64,000 nucleotides of DNA, from the NCBI RefSeq assembly GCF_017355935.1, contig NZ_JAFIQT010000008.1:124001-188000 (forward strand). Direction: 5' to 3'. Source of the DNA: Telluribacter humicola (GTDB lineage Bacteria > Bacteroidota > Bacteroidia > Cytophagales > Spirosomataceae). How positions within the stretch are numbered: the stretch's first letter is position 1; the number at the start of each line of letters is the position of its first letter. The notes below the pieces were generated by a model. It did no database searches, was not told the origin of the DNA, and worked only from the letters and a program-made list of their open reading frames with translations. The position numbers and the translations under genes were made by a program. This document shows, in pieces, positions 8,655 through 17,537 of the stretch.

Positions 8655-8984
8655 CTACCACTTCTTGAATATAAAGTACACCGCCAGCACGATCAACCCG
8701 AATCCTACTAGGTAGTTCCACCGCACGGGCTCTTTCAGATAAAAGACGGCAAAAGCCACAAACACCGCCAGACTCACTACTTCCTGAATCGTTTTTAGTT
8801 CAAAGGCATTGAAGCTGTACGACCCGATCCGGTTTGCGGGTACAGCTATACAGTACTCCACAAAGGCTATCAGCCAGCTAATCAGGATTACCTTCCAAAG
8901 GTCCGTCTCCCGGAACTTAAGGTGCCAGTACCAGGCCGTAGTCATAAACAGGTTTGACAGAAAAAGCAGTAGTATAGTACGCAT
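8655..8984 (-). CDS. DMT-like small membrane protein, DUF486 family
   Basis: 109 residues from the ATG with complement 8982-8984. The open frame continues 39 codons upstream, but the hydrophobic start MRTILLLFLSNLFMTTAWYWHL is the family's N-terminus. Four transmembrane segments are predicted by eye, and the GSYSFNAFELKTIQEVVSL and LKEPVRWNYLVGFGLIVLAVYFIF segments match DUF486 proteins, relatives of drug/metabolite transporters. Substrate unknown. It is a single gene, convergent with the small-gene block and divergent from the NCS1 permease. Confidence 0.8.
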   Translation of the reverse strand: MRTILLLFLSNLFMTTAWYWHLKFRETDLWKVILISWLIAFVEYCIAVPANRIGSYSFNAFELKTIQEVVSLAVFVAFAVFYLKEPVRWNYLVGFGLIVLAVYFIFKKW

Positions 8985-9238
8985 GGGCGGGTAGTTGAGA
9001 GATAAAAATTTTCCAAAGCAAATATCATCAATGGTTATCATATTAATGAGATAGGCAGCCAACAGTTGCCTTGCATGACACCACAGGAAAGTTATTCCCA
9101 AAAAGAAATAGTACTTCGAAAGGAAAATTTTAGATTAGTTGGCTTTGTGTAAAAGGTACAGCTCTCGTAAGGCTTATCTTACCCACTGCCCGACTTACGG
9201 TTGAATCCATTAGTTAACTCTTAACCTCCTGATTGCCC

Positions 9239-10651
9239 ATGAACCTGTCTCAGTTTACTGATAAGTTAAATGCCGTTGAAGAGTATGAGCGCGAACGAGT
9301 ACCGGAGCGAAAGCTGCGCAGTAGTAAAAGTTTTCTGGGACTATATGCAGGGGAGCATACCGCAGGTACTGAGTTTGTAATTGGGCCGCTGTTTGTAGCG
9401 CACGGGGTAAGCGCCGGTGATCTTGTACTGGGGTTACTGATAGGTAATATACTGGCGGTGCTTAGCTGGGCTTTCCTTTGTGCACCCATCGCCATCAAGG
9501 AGCGTATTACGTTGTACTTTAAGCTTGAAAAAATATGTGGTCCGCGGCTAACCAAGGTATATAACCTGGTCAACGCGCTGATGTTCTGCTTCCTGGCGGG
9601 CTCCATGATCGCAGTATCCGCTACGGCGGTGGGTATACCCTTCAACCTGCCACTGCCTACGCTGCAGGATGTCCTACCTAATAGTGCCCTATGGGTGGCT
9701 ATAGTACTGGTGGTAGGGCTGGTGACTACTGTTATAGCCATGCTTGGTTACGACCTGGTGTCTTATGTGGCCAATCTGGCGGCACCCTGGTTGTTCCTGG
9801 TGTTTGTGGCGGCGGCAGTGGCTGTGTTACCCGAAGCGGGTGTTACTTCAATAGGTGACTTTTGGAGTGTGGCTAACGACAAGATCTGGACCGGAGTACC
9901 TCTGGAAGGGCAGTCAAAGTTTACCTTCTGGCACGTTATGTTTTTTGCCTGGTTCTGTAATATGGCTATGCACATCGGTATGGCTGATATGTCGGTACTA
10001 CGTTATGCCCGTAGCTGGAAAGCCGGATTCACGTCAGGAGCTGGTATGTTCCTGGGGCATTATATAGCCTGGGGAGCATCGGGTATCCTTTACGCTATTT
10101 TCTTACAGCAGGCAGCTAATAAGCTCGAGTTCTCGCCTGGGCCGGTAGCCTACTACGCGGCCGGACTGGCGGGTGTGATCTGTGTAGTAATAGCGGGCTG
10201 GACTACGGCCAACCCTACCATCTATCGGGCTGGTCTGGCCCTGCAGTCGTGGTATCCCAAGTGGAAGACCTGGAAAATTACTCTATTAGTAGGATTGATC
10301 ACTACCTCGGCGGCCATGTTTCCGGCGCTGGTAATGCGCCTGCTGGACTTTGTGGCCCTGTACGGATTGCTGCTGATGCCGATGGGAGCTATCATCTTCT
10401 CGGATGTATACCTGCTGCCGCGGCTCGGGTTGAGTGAGGAATACGCCCGTAAGAAAGGATTACATATCAACTGGGCCGCCGGACTGACCTGGGTACTGAC
10501 GCTGGCATTCTGCCTGGTCCTGAACTGGATTTTCGGAATTGAAATATTCTTCCTGGGACTACCGGGCTGGTTTGTGGCCGTAGGATTATACCTGGCAATG
10601 AGCAAGGTGTTCCAGTCTGCTAATGTATCCCAAACCGTAGATGTTGTATAA
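9239..10651 (+). CDS. NCS1-family nucleobase/cytosine-type permease
   Basis: 470 residues from the ATG at 9239; a TTG two codons upstream is less likely. About twelve hydrophobic segments; GPLFVAHGVSAGDLVLGLLIGN in the first helix and AGWTTANPTIYRAGLALQS in the middle recall purine/cytosine permeases of the NCS1 cation symporter group. It probably imports a nucleobase, hydantoin or related ring compound across the inner membrane with Na+ or H+. A 59-codon membrane peptide gene follows at 34 bp, and a RidA-like and an FAD oxidase gene lie next door, which hints at catabolism of an amine or nitrogen heterocycle. Substrate not readable from sequence. Confidence 0.82.
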   Translation: MNLSQFTDKLNAVEEYERERVPERKLRSSKSFLGLYAGEHTAGTEFVIGPLFVAHGVSAGDLVLGLLIGNILAVLSWAFLCAPIAIKERITLYFKLEKICGPRLTKVYNLVNALMFCFLAGSMIAVSATAVGIPFNLPLPTLQDVLPNSALWVAIVLVVGLVTTVIAMLGYDLVSYVANLAAPWLFLVFVAAAVAVLPEAGVTSIGDFWSVANDKIWTGVPLEGQSKFTFWHVMFFAWFCNMAMHIGMADMSVLRYARSWKAGFTSGAGMFLGHYIAWGASGILYAIFLQQAANKLEFSPGPVAYYAAGLAGVICVVIAGWTTANPTIYRAGLALQSWYPKWKTWKITLLVGLITTSAAMFPALVMRLLDFVALYGLLLMPMGAIIFSDVYLLPRLGLSEEYARKKGLHINWAAGLTWVLTLAFCLVLNWIFGIEIFFLGLPGWFVAVGLYLAMSKVFQSANVSQTVDVV

Positions 10652-10684
10652 AATAAGTTGGTAATCCCTCAAATAGTACTCCCT

Positions 10685-10864
10685 ATGACTTTGCCTAAAA
10701 CACTAGCTTATATACTCGGTGCCCTGGGTTTGGGGCTGACCATCATACCCTCCATGCTGTCTTTTGCGGGTACTATTACTCAAGATCAGAACAAGACGCT
10801 CATGGCGGTAGGTATGGTACTATGGTTTATAGCCGCGTTCCGTATCATCAAAAGGGAGAGCTGA
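10685..10864 (+). CDS. Two-helix small membrane protein
   Basis: 59 residues with two hydrophobic stretches (LAYILGALGLGLTIIPSML and TLMAVGMVLWFIAAFRII) and a short polar loop between them. The ATG at 10685 is preferred over a TTG nine codons earlier. It is 33 bp after the NCS1 permease and on the same strand, so it is probably cotranscribed and may be an accessory or stabilising peptide of the permease; this is inference. It ends 11 bp before the convergent RidA-like gene. Confidence 0.6.
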   Translation: MTLPKTLAYILGALGLGLTIIPSMLSFAGTITQDQNKTLMAVGMVLWFIAAFRIIKRES

Positions 10865-10875
10865 AACAGGACTGG

Positions 10876-11355
10876 CTACGGATATACCGCTACCAGTTCT
10901 ATTTCGATAAATTTCTCCGGACTCACCAGACTGGCAATTCCAACGGTGGAGCGAATGGGCTTCACCGGATTTTCCTTTGTTCCAAAATACTGCGCGTACG
11001 CCTCGAACCATCCCTGGTAGTCGTGGGTGCCCTTCCATTTGTCTGGTGCTACGTACACCCGTAGCATCAGCACATCCTTAAAGCTAAGCCCTTTTGCCTT
11101 CAGGGTCTTTTGCAGATTGTTGAGTATATTCAGGGCCTGCGCTTTGGTGTCGCCAAAGCGGGCAGGTGTACCTTCCTGTGCGGTACTATCCACCACTCCT
11201 CCGACCGTGCCACTGGTCCAGAGCATCTTCTTGCCTTCCGGAATAATAGCTCCTGATGAAATGGGCGAAGTAGGTGCTCCATAAAATTCAACGGTTTGGG
11301 CTTTGCCACTGATGCAGGTAATACAAATGAGTAAAAGTGAGAGTAGGTGTTTCAT
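10876..11355 (-). CDS. RidA-family (YjgF/UK114) protein with signal peptide
   Basis: 159 residues. The N-terminal 20 residues (MKHLLSLLLICITCISGKAQ) form a signal peptide ending in the Bacteroidetes-typical KAQ, so the protein should be exported. The rest is a RidA domain: MLWTSGTVGGVVD, the segment QALNILNNLQKTLKAKGLSF, VLMLRVYVA and a C-terminal RSTVGIASLVSPEKFIEIELVAVYP. Family members deaminate reactive enamines/imines or bind small metabolites; the catalytic Arg corresponds to the one in IRSTVGIASL. It is divergent from an FAD oxidase that would make imines, which supports an imine-clearing role outside the cytoplasm. Confidence 0.88.
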   Translation of the reverse strand: MKHLLSLLLICITCISGKAQTVEFYGAPTSPISSGAIIPEGKKMLWTSGTVGGVVDSTAQEGTPARFGDTKAQALNILNNLQKTLKAKGLSFKDVLMLRVYVAPDKWKGTHDYQGWFEAYAQYFGTKENPVKPIRSTVGIASLVSPEKFIEIELVAVYP

Positions 11356-11451
11356 TTGTTTGGTGTATTAGGATTATTAAAATTTTAAATAGTAAATAAA
11401 TCTAAATAATTAAAATAATATTCTGCAATAGTAAATATATTCAGAATAATG

Positions 11452-11483
11452 TTTGACGTCAACAGGCTTTGTCTATAAATTTC
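11452..11483 (+). promoter_or_regulatory. Promoter of the FAD oxidase gene with an overlapping palindrome
   Basis: TTTG (11452-11455) is followed after 20 bp by TAAATTTC (11476-11483), one base off the -7 consensus TAnnTTTG. The perfect palindrome TTGACGTCAA (11453-11462) overlaps the -33 element and could be an operator. The spacer is otherwise very AT-rich. Confidence 0.4.
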
Positions 11484-11520
11484 GGCTGAATCAACCCTGT
11501 TTAACCCCCATTATGCAGCT

Positions 11521-12678
11521 ATGAATCGTCGAGACTTCTTTCAAAAAACCGGATTAGGCAGTCTGGCTTTGACCACAGGTGTCGTGTCATCCTGTACATC
11601 TACAACTCAATCCCAATTCGCGGACAAGCACTTTCACATTAATCGGGGGTACCACCAGATACCCAAGCTACGCCTATCCATGGACCGGATTGTGAAGGAG
11701 ACCGTGGGGCTGCGTCCGTTTCGGGCCTCAGGACCACGGCTGGATACGGAGCAACTAGGCAACAAAACCATTGTCCACAACTACGGGCACGGGGGGAGCG
11801 GCTGGTCACTATCGTGGGGAACGGGCAACATAGCCCGGCAGAAAGTACTGGCGACTCCGGAGCGAAAAATAGCGGTACTGGGCTGTGGTACGGTGGGCAT
11901 AGCTACGGCCCGGCTGTTACAGGAGAGCGGCTGTGAGGTTACGATCTATACCAAAGATGTACCTCCCAACATTACCAGCAACCTGGCTACGGGTACCTGG
12001 TCACCGGCTTCGCGCGTATGCGATCCGACAGTGGCTAAGCCGGAGTTTCGGTCAGTATGGGAGGAGGCTACGCGGTTTTCACACCGCCGGTTCCAGTTAC
12101 TGCTCGGGATGGATGATATAGCCGCCTGGGTGGAGGAATACAGTGCCTTTGATGAGCAACCCGCGCGAAGCGGTGCGGTAGCCGCCGGAGGAGAGGTGTA
12201 TGAGCTACCCGGCCTGATACCGGAGCGGGTAAGGCTCAGCCAGAAAGAGCATCCATTCAAGGCCGAGTACGTAACACGCCGGTCCAACATGATCTTTAAC
12301 ATCCCGACTTACCTGCGTCACCACCTCAACGACTTCCTGATGTTTGGCGGGAAGGTAAAGATCCACGAGATTAAAAAACTGGAAGATATAGACGCGCTAC
12401 CGGAAAAGGTCGTAGTCAACTGCATGGGGCTGGGGGCGAAGCCGGTATTCAATGACGAAGAGCTGACGCCTGTATCGGGGCAGTTGTCCTGCCTGATCCC
12501 GCAGACCGAAGTACAGTATAAGTTCAATACCAAAGGAGCCAACTTCATCGCCCGCAAGGATGGTATATACCTGGGCAGTAATGGCATCGTAGGCAACTGG
12601 GACACAACCCCCAGTAAGGAGCAGACCGAGAAAGTAGTGACGATCCTTCAGAAAGTAATGAGTGAGATGCGCGGCTAG
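11521..12678 (+). CDS. Exported FAD-dependent oxidoreductase, D-amino-acid-oxidase (DAO) family
   Basis: 385 residues. The start MNRRDFFQKTGLG is a twin-arginine signal, followed by a hydrophobic stretch and SSC, a possible lipobox; the protein is therefore probably exported folded with its cofactor. The FAD-binding motif VLGCGTVGIATARLLQ lies at about residues 119-134, followed by SNLATGTWSPASRVCD, as in D-amino-acid oxidases. DAO enzymes oxidise amines or amino acids to imines with release of peroxide. Next to it, divergently, is an exported RidA-like protein. Substrate unknown. A hairpin at 12687-12723 ends the transcript. Confidence 0.8.
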   Translation: MNRRDFFQKTGLGSLALTTGVVSSCTSTTQSQFADKHFHINRGYHQIPKLRLSMDRIVKETVGLRPFRASGPRLDTEQLGNKTIVHNYGHGGSGWSLSWGTGNIARQKVLATPERKIAVLGCGTVGIATARLLQESGCEVTIYTKDVPPNITSNLATGTWSPASRVCDPTVAKPEFRSVWEEATRFSHRRFQLLLGMDDIAAWVEEYSAFDEQPARSGAVAAGGEVYELPGLIPERVRLSQKEHPFKAEYVTRRSNMIFNIPTYLRHHLNDFLMFGGKVKIHEIKKLEDIDALPEKVVVNCMGLGAKPVFNDEELTPVSGQLSCLIPQTEVQYKFNTKGANFIARKDGIYLGSNGIVGNWDTTPSKEQTEKVVTILQKVMSEMRG

Positions 12679-12686
12679 CCCCCTTT

Positions 12687-12723
12687 CCGGCTCGTGTCTG
12701 TGCTGCCAGGTACCACGAGCCGG
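12687..12723 (+). terminator. Hairpin after the FAD oxidase gene
   Basis: CCGGCTCGTG (12687-12696) pairs with CACGAGCCGG (12714-12723), a perfect 10-bp stem with a 17-nt loop; no strong T-run follows. It separates the oxidase from modA. Confidence 0.5.
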
Positions 12724-12831
12724 TATATCTTGCCTTTGTACAATCCGGCCCTTCTATTCGTACATTTCTTAATCTTTGCTACCTTTACCCTATATCATTT
12801 CCTCACACGTATGAGGTGTATATCAGGGTTC

Positions 12832-13590
12832 ATGAAATATATCGCGCTGCTAGTAATAGTACTTACAGGATTAGGAGGCTGTACCGAGCCTAATAAAAAA
12901 GTAGTGGTAGCCACGGCCGCCAATGTGCAGTACGTGATGCAGGAGCTCAAAGAGGAGTTTGAGAAGGAGTCAGACACTGAGGTTGAAATGGTAGTAAGCT
13001 CCTCCGGCAAGCTCACCGCCCAGATCCGCGAAGGCGCCCCGTTTGACGTATTCGTGTCGGCAGACACCCAATATCCTAATGAAATTCATAAGAACGGAGG
13101 CAGTGATGTGGCTCCACGGGTATATGCCCGAGGTACCCTGGTACTCTGGACGCTGGATTCTACGGCTATCGACCTTTCTATAAACAGACTTGCTGATAAA
13201 TCCATCCGGAAAGTAGCGCTGGCCAATCCGCGTACTGCCCCTTATGGCGAAGCCGCCGTACAGGCTATGGAGAAAGCGGGTATCTATGAGCAGGTAAAGG
13301 ATAAGCTGGTATACGGCGAAAGCATTGCTCAGACCTCACAGTACATTGCTTCCGGCGCGGCCGATGCCGGCTTTACGGCTATGTCGGTAGTACTTTCGCC
13401 GGAGATGAAGGGCAAAGGACATTGGGTAAAGGTAGATAGCTCAGCTTACCAGCCCATTGAGCAGGCAGCCGTACTACTCCGGCACAGCGAAGACTCCTTC
13501 AAAGCGCAGCCCAGCCGTGACTTCTTTGAGTTTTTATTTTCCGGGAAAGCAAAAGCTATTTTTCGGAAGTATGGCTATTCGGTGGAGTAG
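12832..13590 (+). CDS. modA: Molybdate ABC transporter, substrate-binding lipoprotein
   Basis: 252 residues from the ATG at 12832; the open frame begins 46 codons earlier, but the upstream part lacks coding character and the chosen start gives a lipoprotein signal (MKYIALLVIVLTGLGGC, lipobox LGGC). The mature protein has VVVATAANVQYVMQELKEEF, VSSSGKLTAQIREGAPFDVFVSADT and YGEAAVQAMEKAGIY, hallmarks of ModA, which captures molybdate or tungstate in the periplasm. modB follows after 53 bp. No molybdenum cofactor genes are in the window. Confidence 0.94.
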   Translation: MKYIALLVIVLTGLGGCTEPNKKVVVATAANVQYVMQELKEEFEKESDTEVEMVVSSSGKLTAQIREGAPFDVFVSADTQYPNEIHKNGGSDVAPRVYARGTLVLWTLDSTAIDLSINRLADKSIRKVALANPRTAPYGEAAVQAMEKAGIYEQVKDKLVYGESIAQTSQYIASGAADAGFTAMSVVLSPEMKGKGHWVKVDSSAYQPIEQAAVLLRHSEDSFKAQPSRDFFEFLFSGKAKAIFRKYGYSVE

Positions 13591-13643
13591 CGCATATCTA
13601 AGTACCTGATAAGGCTAACTTCAAACCTATACCTGCAGCTTAC

Positions 13644-14318
13644 ATGGATCCTGAACCTCTCTGGCTTACCTTACGACTGGCTACCCTTACTACCCTGATC
13701 CTGTTTGTAATCGCGTTGCCGATGGCGTACTGGCTGGCGTATTCGCGGTTTAAGGGTCGGTCGGTGGTGGAGGCCATTATCGGTATGCCGCTGGTGCTGC
13801 CGCCTTCGGTGCTGGGCTTTTACCTGTTGCTGGCATTTAGTCCTTCCCGGGCCTTTGGGCAGTGGCTGGAGAGTACCTTGGGGCTGCGGCTGGTATTTTC
13901 GTTTCCGGGGCTGGTCGTTGCTTCCATTATTTATAGCTTGCCCTTCATGATCTATCCGCTGCAGGCGGGTCTGCAGTCGTTACCAGCTTCCCTGCGCGAA
14001 GCCTCCTATACCCTGGGCAAAAGCGCCTGGACTACGTTTTTTAAAGTACTGCTGCCCAATAGCAAATCGGCTATTCTGACGGCGTTGGTACTTACCTTTG
14101 CCCATACGGTGGGGGAGTTCGGGGTAGTACTGATGATTGGTGGCAACATACCCGGTGTGACCAAGGTAGCTTCCGTAGCTATCTACAACGAGGTAGAGGC
14201 GCTGAATTATGATGCGGCTAATCAGTACGCGCTCGTGCTTTTTGTGGTAACATTCTTAATTTTATCGATTATTTATACGATCAACAACCGATTGCTGCGT
14301 GTCCGACACCCCGCTTGA
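13644..14318 (+). CDS. modB: Molybdate ABC transporter, permease
   Basis: 224 residues, about five to six membrane helices. EAIIGMPLVLPPSVLGFYLLLAF near the first third and the coupling-loop sequence HTVGEFGVVLMIGGNIPGVT (EAA-loop region at about residues 153-172) are typical of ModB. It forms the inner-membrane channel of the molybdate importer with ModC. Its 3' end overlaps modC by 20 bp, which indicates translational coupling. Confidence 0.94.
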   Translation: MDPEPLWLTLRLATLTTLILFVIALPMAYWLAYSRFKGRSVVEAIIGMPLVLPPSVLGFYLLLAFSPSRAFGQWLESTLGLRLVFSFPGLVVASIIYSLPFMIYPLQAGLQSLPASLREASYTLGKSAWTTFFKVLLPNSKSAILTALVLTFAHTVGEFGVVLMIGGNIPGVTKVASVAIYNEVEALNYDAANQYALVLFVVTFLILSIIYTINNRLLRVRHPA

Positions 14319-15189
14319 CATATCGATCCGGCATAGTCTGAGTACAGCCCAGGGGGTGATCTCTATGGAGGTGGCACTGGCGGTAAAGCCGGGTGAAATA
14401 CTGGCGCTGACGGGTCCTTCGGGGGCTGGCAAAACTACCCTGCTCCGGATCGTAGCAGGGCTGATTCAGCCGCAGTCAGGACTGGTCCGGTACGGTAGTG
14501 AGGTATGGACCGATACGACGGGGCAAGTACTTAGAGCGCCCCAGCGGCGGCCGGTAGGCTTTGTCTTTCAGGATTACGCCCTGTTTCCCCACCTGACAGT
14601 ACGCCAGAACCTAGCCTTTGCGCTGGATAGGGGGCAGGATGAGGGCATAGTAGATGAGCTACTCCGTGCCGTAGAACTTACCGAGCTGGCCGGACAAAAA
14701 CCGGCTCAGCTATCGGGAGGGCAGCAACAGCGGGTCGCACTGGCGAGGGCGCTGGTGCGTAAGCCCCAGGTACTGCTCCTGGATGAGCCTATGGCTGCTC
14801 TGGATCGCTCCATGCGGTACCGGATGCAGGACCTGCTGCTGGACCTACACTGGCAGTACCGGTTCATGATGATTCTGGTCACGCACGATCTGGCGGAGAT
14901 ATTCAGGCTGGCCGATCGGGTCGCCCGGCTCGAAGACGGACGTATTGCACAGGTAGGGAGCCCCGGCGAAATCTATACGCACAATCAGGACCTGAGCGAG
15001 GAGCCTCTGCTTTATGGGGAAGTACTATCGGTAGAGGTTGCAGATGATCAGCTGGTGGTACTGGCTCTGATTCAGCAGCAGGTACGTCGGCTGAGACTAC
15101 CACAGGCTCTGGCTCCGCAACTAACGCCCGGACGCTCATTTCTGCTCCGGTACTCTCTCGAAACACCTATGATCGAACTGATTGATTAG
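14299..15189 (+). CDS. modC: Molybdate ABC transporter, ATP-binding protein
   Basis: 296 residues beginning at a GTG inside modB. The start is supported because the first beta-strand (LDISIRHSLSTAQGVISMEV) is needed for the fold; the next ATG, at 14364, would remove it. Walker A is GPSGAGKTT (about residues 40-48), the signature is LSGGQQQRVALARAL, and Walker B is VLLLDEPMAALD. The C-terminal 60 residues are shorter than a full Mop domain pair but could hold one TOBE-like barrel. Energises molybdate import. Confidence 0.93.
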   Translation: MSDTPLDISIRHSLSTAQGVISMEVALAVKPGEILALTGPSGAGKTTLLRIVAGLIQPQSGLVRYGSEVWTDTTGQVLRAPQRRPVGFVFQDYALFPHLTVRQNLAFALDRGQDEGIVDELLRAVELTELAGQKPAQLSGGQQQRVALARALVRKPQVLLLDEPMAALDRSMRYRMQDLLLDLHWQYRFMMILVTHDLAEIFRLADRVARLEDGRIAQVGSPGEIYTHNQDLSEEPLLYGEVLSVEVADDQLVVLALIQQQVRRLRLPQALAPQLTPGRSFLLRYSLETPMIELID

Positions 15190-15244
15190 TAGTAAGTAGT
15201 CAGCTATACAGTCTTATAGTATGTAAACTAACATGTAGCGACGA

Positions 15245-16684
15245 ATGAAGTACTTTGGTATTATAGTAGGTATAGTACTACTGTCTGTACAGGCTGTTAT
15301 TGCTCAACAGCGCCCTAACGTGGTTATATTCATCGCGGATGATGTAAGCTGGAATGATTTCGGCTGCTATGGCAACAAAGAAGTCAAAACGCCAAATATT
15401 GATCGTATAGCCAGGGAAGGGCTACGCTTTACCAATGTGTACCTGACGGCCAGCTCGTGCAGCCCCAGCCGCAACAGCATTCTGTCGGGACGGTACCCGC
15501 ACAACACAGGTGCCGCTGAGCTACATACACCACTGCCCGCCGAAGTACCTACCTTTCCGGGAGCTCTCAAAGAGGCCGGGTACCACTGCGTATCTGCCGG
15601 CAAATGGCACTCGGGACCCCATGCCGTCAAAGATTTTAGTTTGGTACAATCCAAAGGAAATGGGAATGGCGGGGAGGAGCAGTGGGTAAATGTGCTGCGC
15701 GACCGGCCGCGGGAGAAGCCTTTCTTTATGTGGTTTGCGGCTCTGGATGCGCATCGGGAATGGGGCGAAAACCAGTACGCCGGCACTAACCCTCCTGATG
15801 CCATATCGCCCCCTCCCTACATGGCCAATACTCCCGCTACCCGCAGGGACCTGGCGCAGTACTACGACGAAATAACCCGCTTTGATACCTATATAGGTGA
15901 AGTGGAAGAGGAGCTTGCAAGACAGGGCGTACTGGATAATACATTGATTATAATAATGGCTGATAACGGGCGCCCCTTTCCCCGAAACAAAACGCGCCTC
16001 TATGACGAAGGAATCAGGACTCCGTTCATCGTCAAATGGAAGAAGGGGATAAAGGCACAAGTACCTCAGGTATCGGAGAGCCTGATCAGTGTGATAGATA
16101 TAGCCCCAACCGTACTCGAACTGGCGGGGCTTTCGGTACTCCCGGGATTTCAGGGAAAAAGTTTTTCGAAAGTACTCAAGGAGCCCGGCAGTAGCTTCCG
16201 TAACTATGTGTTTGCGGAGCACAACTGGCACAACTACGAAGCATACGAGCGTATGGTACGGACCAAAGACTGGCTCTATATCTACAATGGCCGCCCGCAG
16301 TTTGCCAGTTCTTCCGCTTCGGACATTCATCGTTCGCCAGCGTTTCAGGATTTAGTGAAAGGATATCACACTGGGGAGCTTACCAAAGCGCAGCAGGATA
16401 ATTTTATCCAACCCAGACCCGCCGAAGAACTGTATAATTGCGCCAAAGATCCTTATCAACTGACCAACTTGGCTGAACAGGCTGTTCACAATAAAGAACT
16501 CCAAAAACTGAAGCAGGTACTTAAGAACTGGATGGACCAGACCGGCGATACCCAACCTGACCATCTTACGCCTGCTGATTCAGATTGGTTTAGTGGCAAT
16601 AAGCTGGATACACCTCTTGTACGTGGTGAAATGCCGGGCACAAAAAGAGGGGCGGTCAGCACTACCAACAAAGGACCATTCTGA
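15245..16684 (+). CDS. Secreted S1-family sulfatase
   Basis: 479 residues with a signal peptide ending in VIAQ. The N-terminal metal site RPNVVIFIADDVSWNDFGCYG and the CSPSR motif (Cys72, converted to formylglycine by a maturase) followed by NSILSGRYPHNTG define a type I sulfatase; HSGP and MADNGRPFPRNKTRLYDEG are further active-site regions. The arrangement recalls heparan-N-sulfatase-like members, so a sulfated glycan substrate is plausible but not shown. The formylglycine-generating enzyme is not in the window. A LytTR regulator follows 27 bp later. Confidence 0.92.
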   Translation: MKYFGIIVGIVLLSVQAVIAQQRPNVVIFIADDVSWNDFGCYGNKEVKTPNIDRIAREGLRFTNVYLTASSCSPSRNSILSGRYPHNTGAAELHTPLPAEVPTFPGALKEAGYHCVSAGKWHSGPHAVKDFSLVQSKGNGNGGEEQWVNVLRDRPREKPFFMWFAALDAHREWGENQYAGTNPPDAISPPPYMANTPATRRDLAQYYDEITRFDTYIGEVEEELARQGVLDNTLIIIMADNGRPFPRNKTRLYDEGIRTPFIVKWKKGIKAQVPQVSESLISVIDIAPTVLELAGLSVLPGFQGKSFSKVLKEPGSSFRNYVFAEHNWHNYEAYERMVRTKDWLYIYNGRPQFASSSASDIHRSPAFQDLVKGYHTGELTKAQQDNFIQPRPAEELYNCAKDPYQLTNLAEQAVHNKELQKLKQVLKNWMDQTGDTQPDHLTPADSDWFSGNKLDTPLVRGEMPGTKRGAVSTTNKGPF

Positions 16685-16711
16685 TGCTTTACCCAATCCA
16701 ATACTTCCTCT

Positions 16712-17482
16712 ATGCATATACTTATTATTGAAGATGAACCTCTCGTGGCTCGCAACCTGCAGAACACCGTACGGCAGATTGAGCCCGAGGCGAGGCTGGA
16801 TGGCCCGCTCGAAAGCGTAGAGGCTGCTATCGGCTGGTTCCGGAATAACCAGACCCCCGATCTGATCCTGTCAGATATCCAGTTGTCGGACGGAGTAAGC
16901 TTCGAGATATTTCGCCAGGTCGACACCGACTGCCCTATTATATTCACAACGGCCTACGACGATTACGCCATCCGGGCTTTCAGGCTCAACAGTATTGACT
17001 ACTTACTGAAACCCATCCACGAAGAGGACCTGAAGCGGGCGTTTGCCAAGTACCACCGATGGCGGGGAACCGACCGGTCCAATTATTTCCCGACCCAGCT
17101 GAGCAATCTGCTCGAGCAGCTGGATACCCGTCCCTCCAAATCCTATAAGCAACGCTTCCTGGCGCATCACCAGCGTACGGTCGTGGCCGTACCGGCTGAG
17201 CGGGTAGCTTTCTTTGTTCGTGATGAGGTAATCTGGCTGGTGACTCTGGAAGGCCAGCGGCTCATCACCGATTACGCTTCGCTGGATGAGCTGGACGAAC
17301 TACTGGATCCGGTGCATTTCTTTCGGGCCAGTCGTCAGTATACGATTAGGAAGGAGGCGCTGGAAGGCTACCGTACCCATCATACCGGTAAACTGGAGTT
17401 AATCGTGACAGCCGCTCCTGATGAGACTATTTCGGTGAGTAAGGAAAAGGCGCCGCAGTTCAGGCGGTGGTTTGAAGAGTGA
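16712..17482 (+). CDS. LytTR-family response regulator
   Basis: 256 residues. Receiver domain at residues 1-120 with acidic pocket IIEDEP, phospho-acceptor Asp55 in LILSDIQLSDG, TTAYDD and the conserved Lys in YLLKPI. The C-terminal part, from about residue 150, is a LytTR DNA-binding domain (RVAFFVRDEVIWLVTLEGQRLITDYASLDELDELL, then FFRASRQYTIRKEAL). Such regulators are usually encoded beside a LytS-type kinase; none is adjacent, and the only such kinase in the window lies 31 kb away at 48366. It is cotranscribed with the sulfatase by position. Confidence 0.92.
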   Translation: MHILIIEDEPLVARNLQNTVRQIEPEARLDGPLESVEAAIGWFRNNQTPDLILSDIQLSDGVSFEIFRQVDTDCPIIFTTAYDDYAIRAFRLNSIDYLLKPIHEEDLKRAFAKYHRWRGTDRSNYFPTQLSNLLEQLDTRPSKSYKQRFLAHHQRTVVAVPAERVAFFVRDEVIWLVTLEGQRLITDYASLDELDELLDPVHFFRASRQYTIRKEALEGYRTHHTGKLELIVTAAPDETISVSKEKAPQFRRWFEE

Positions 17483-17537
17483 TAGGGTAGGTACGGCGGC
17501 TGAGATTCTTTGTATTTTAAAACCATTTTCAACCTTT

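Noticed and set aside
15521-16330. 269-codon frame antisense to the sulfatase
   Set aside because: The sulfatase has complete catalytic motifs; no family or start signal on the antisense strand.
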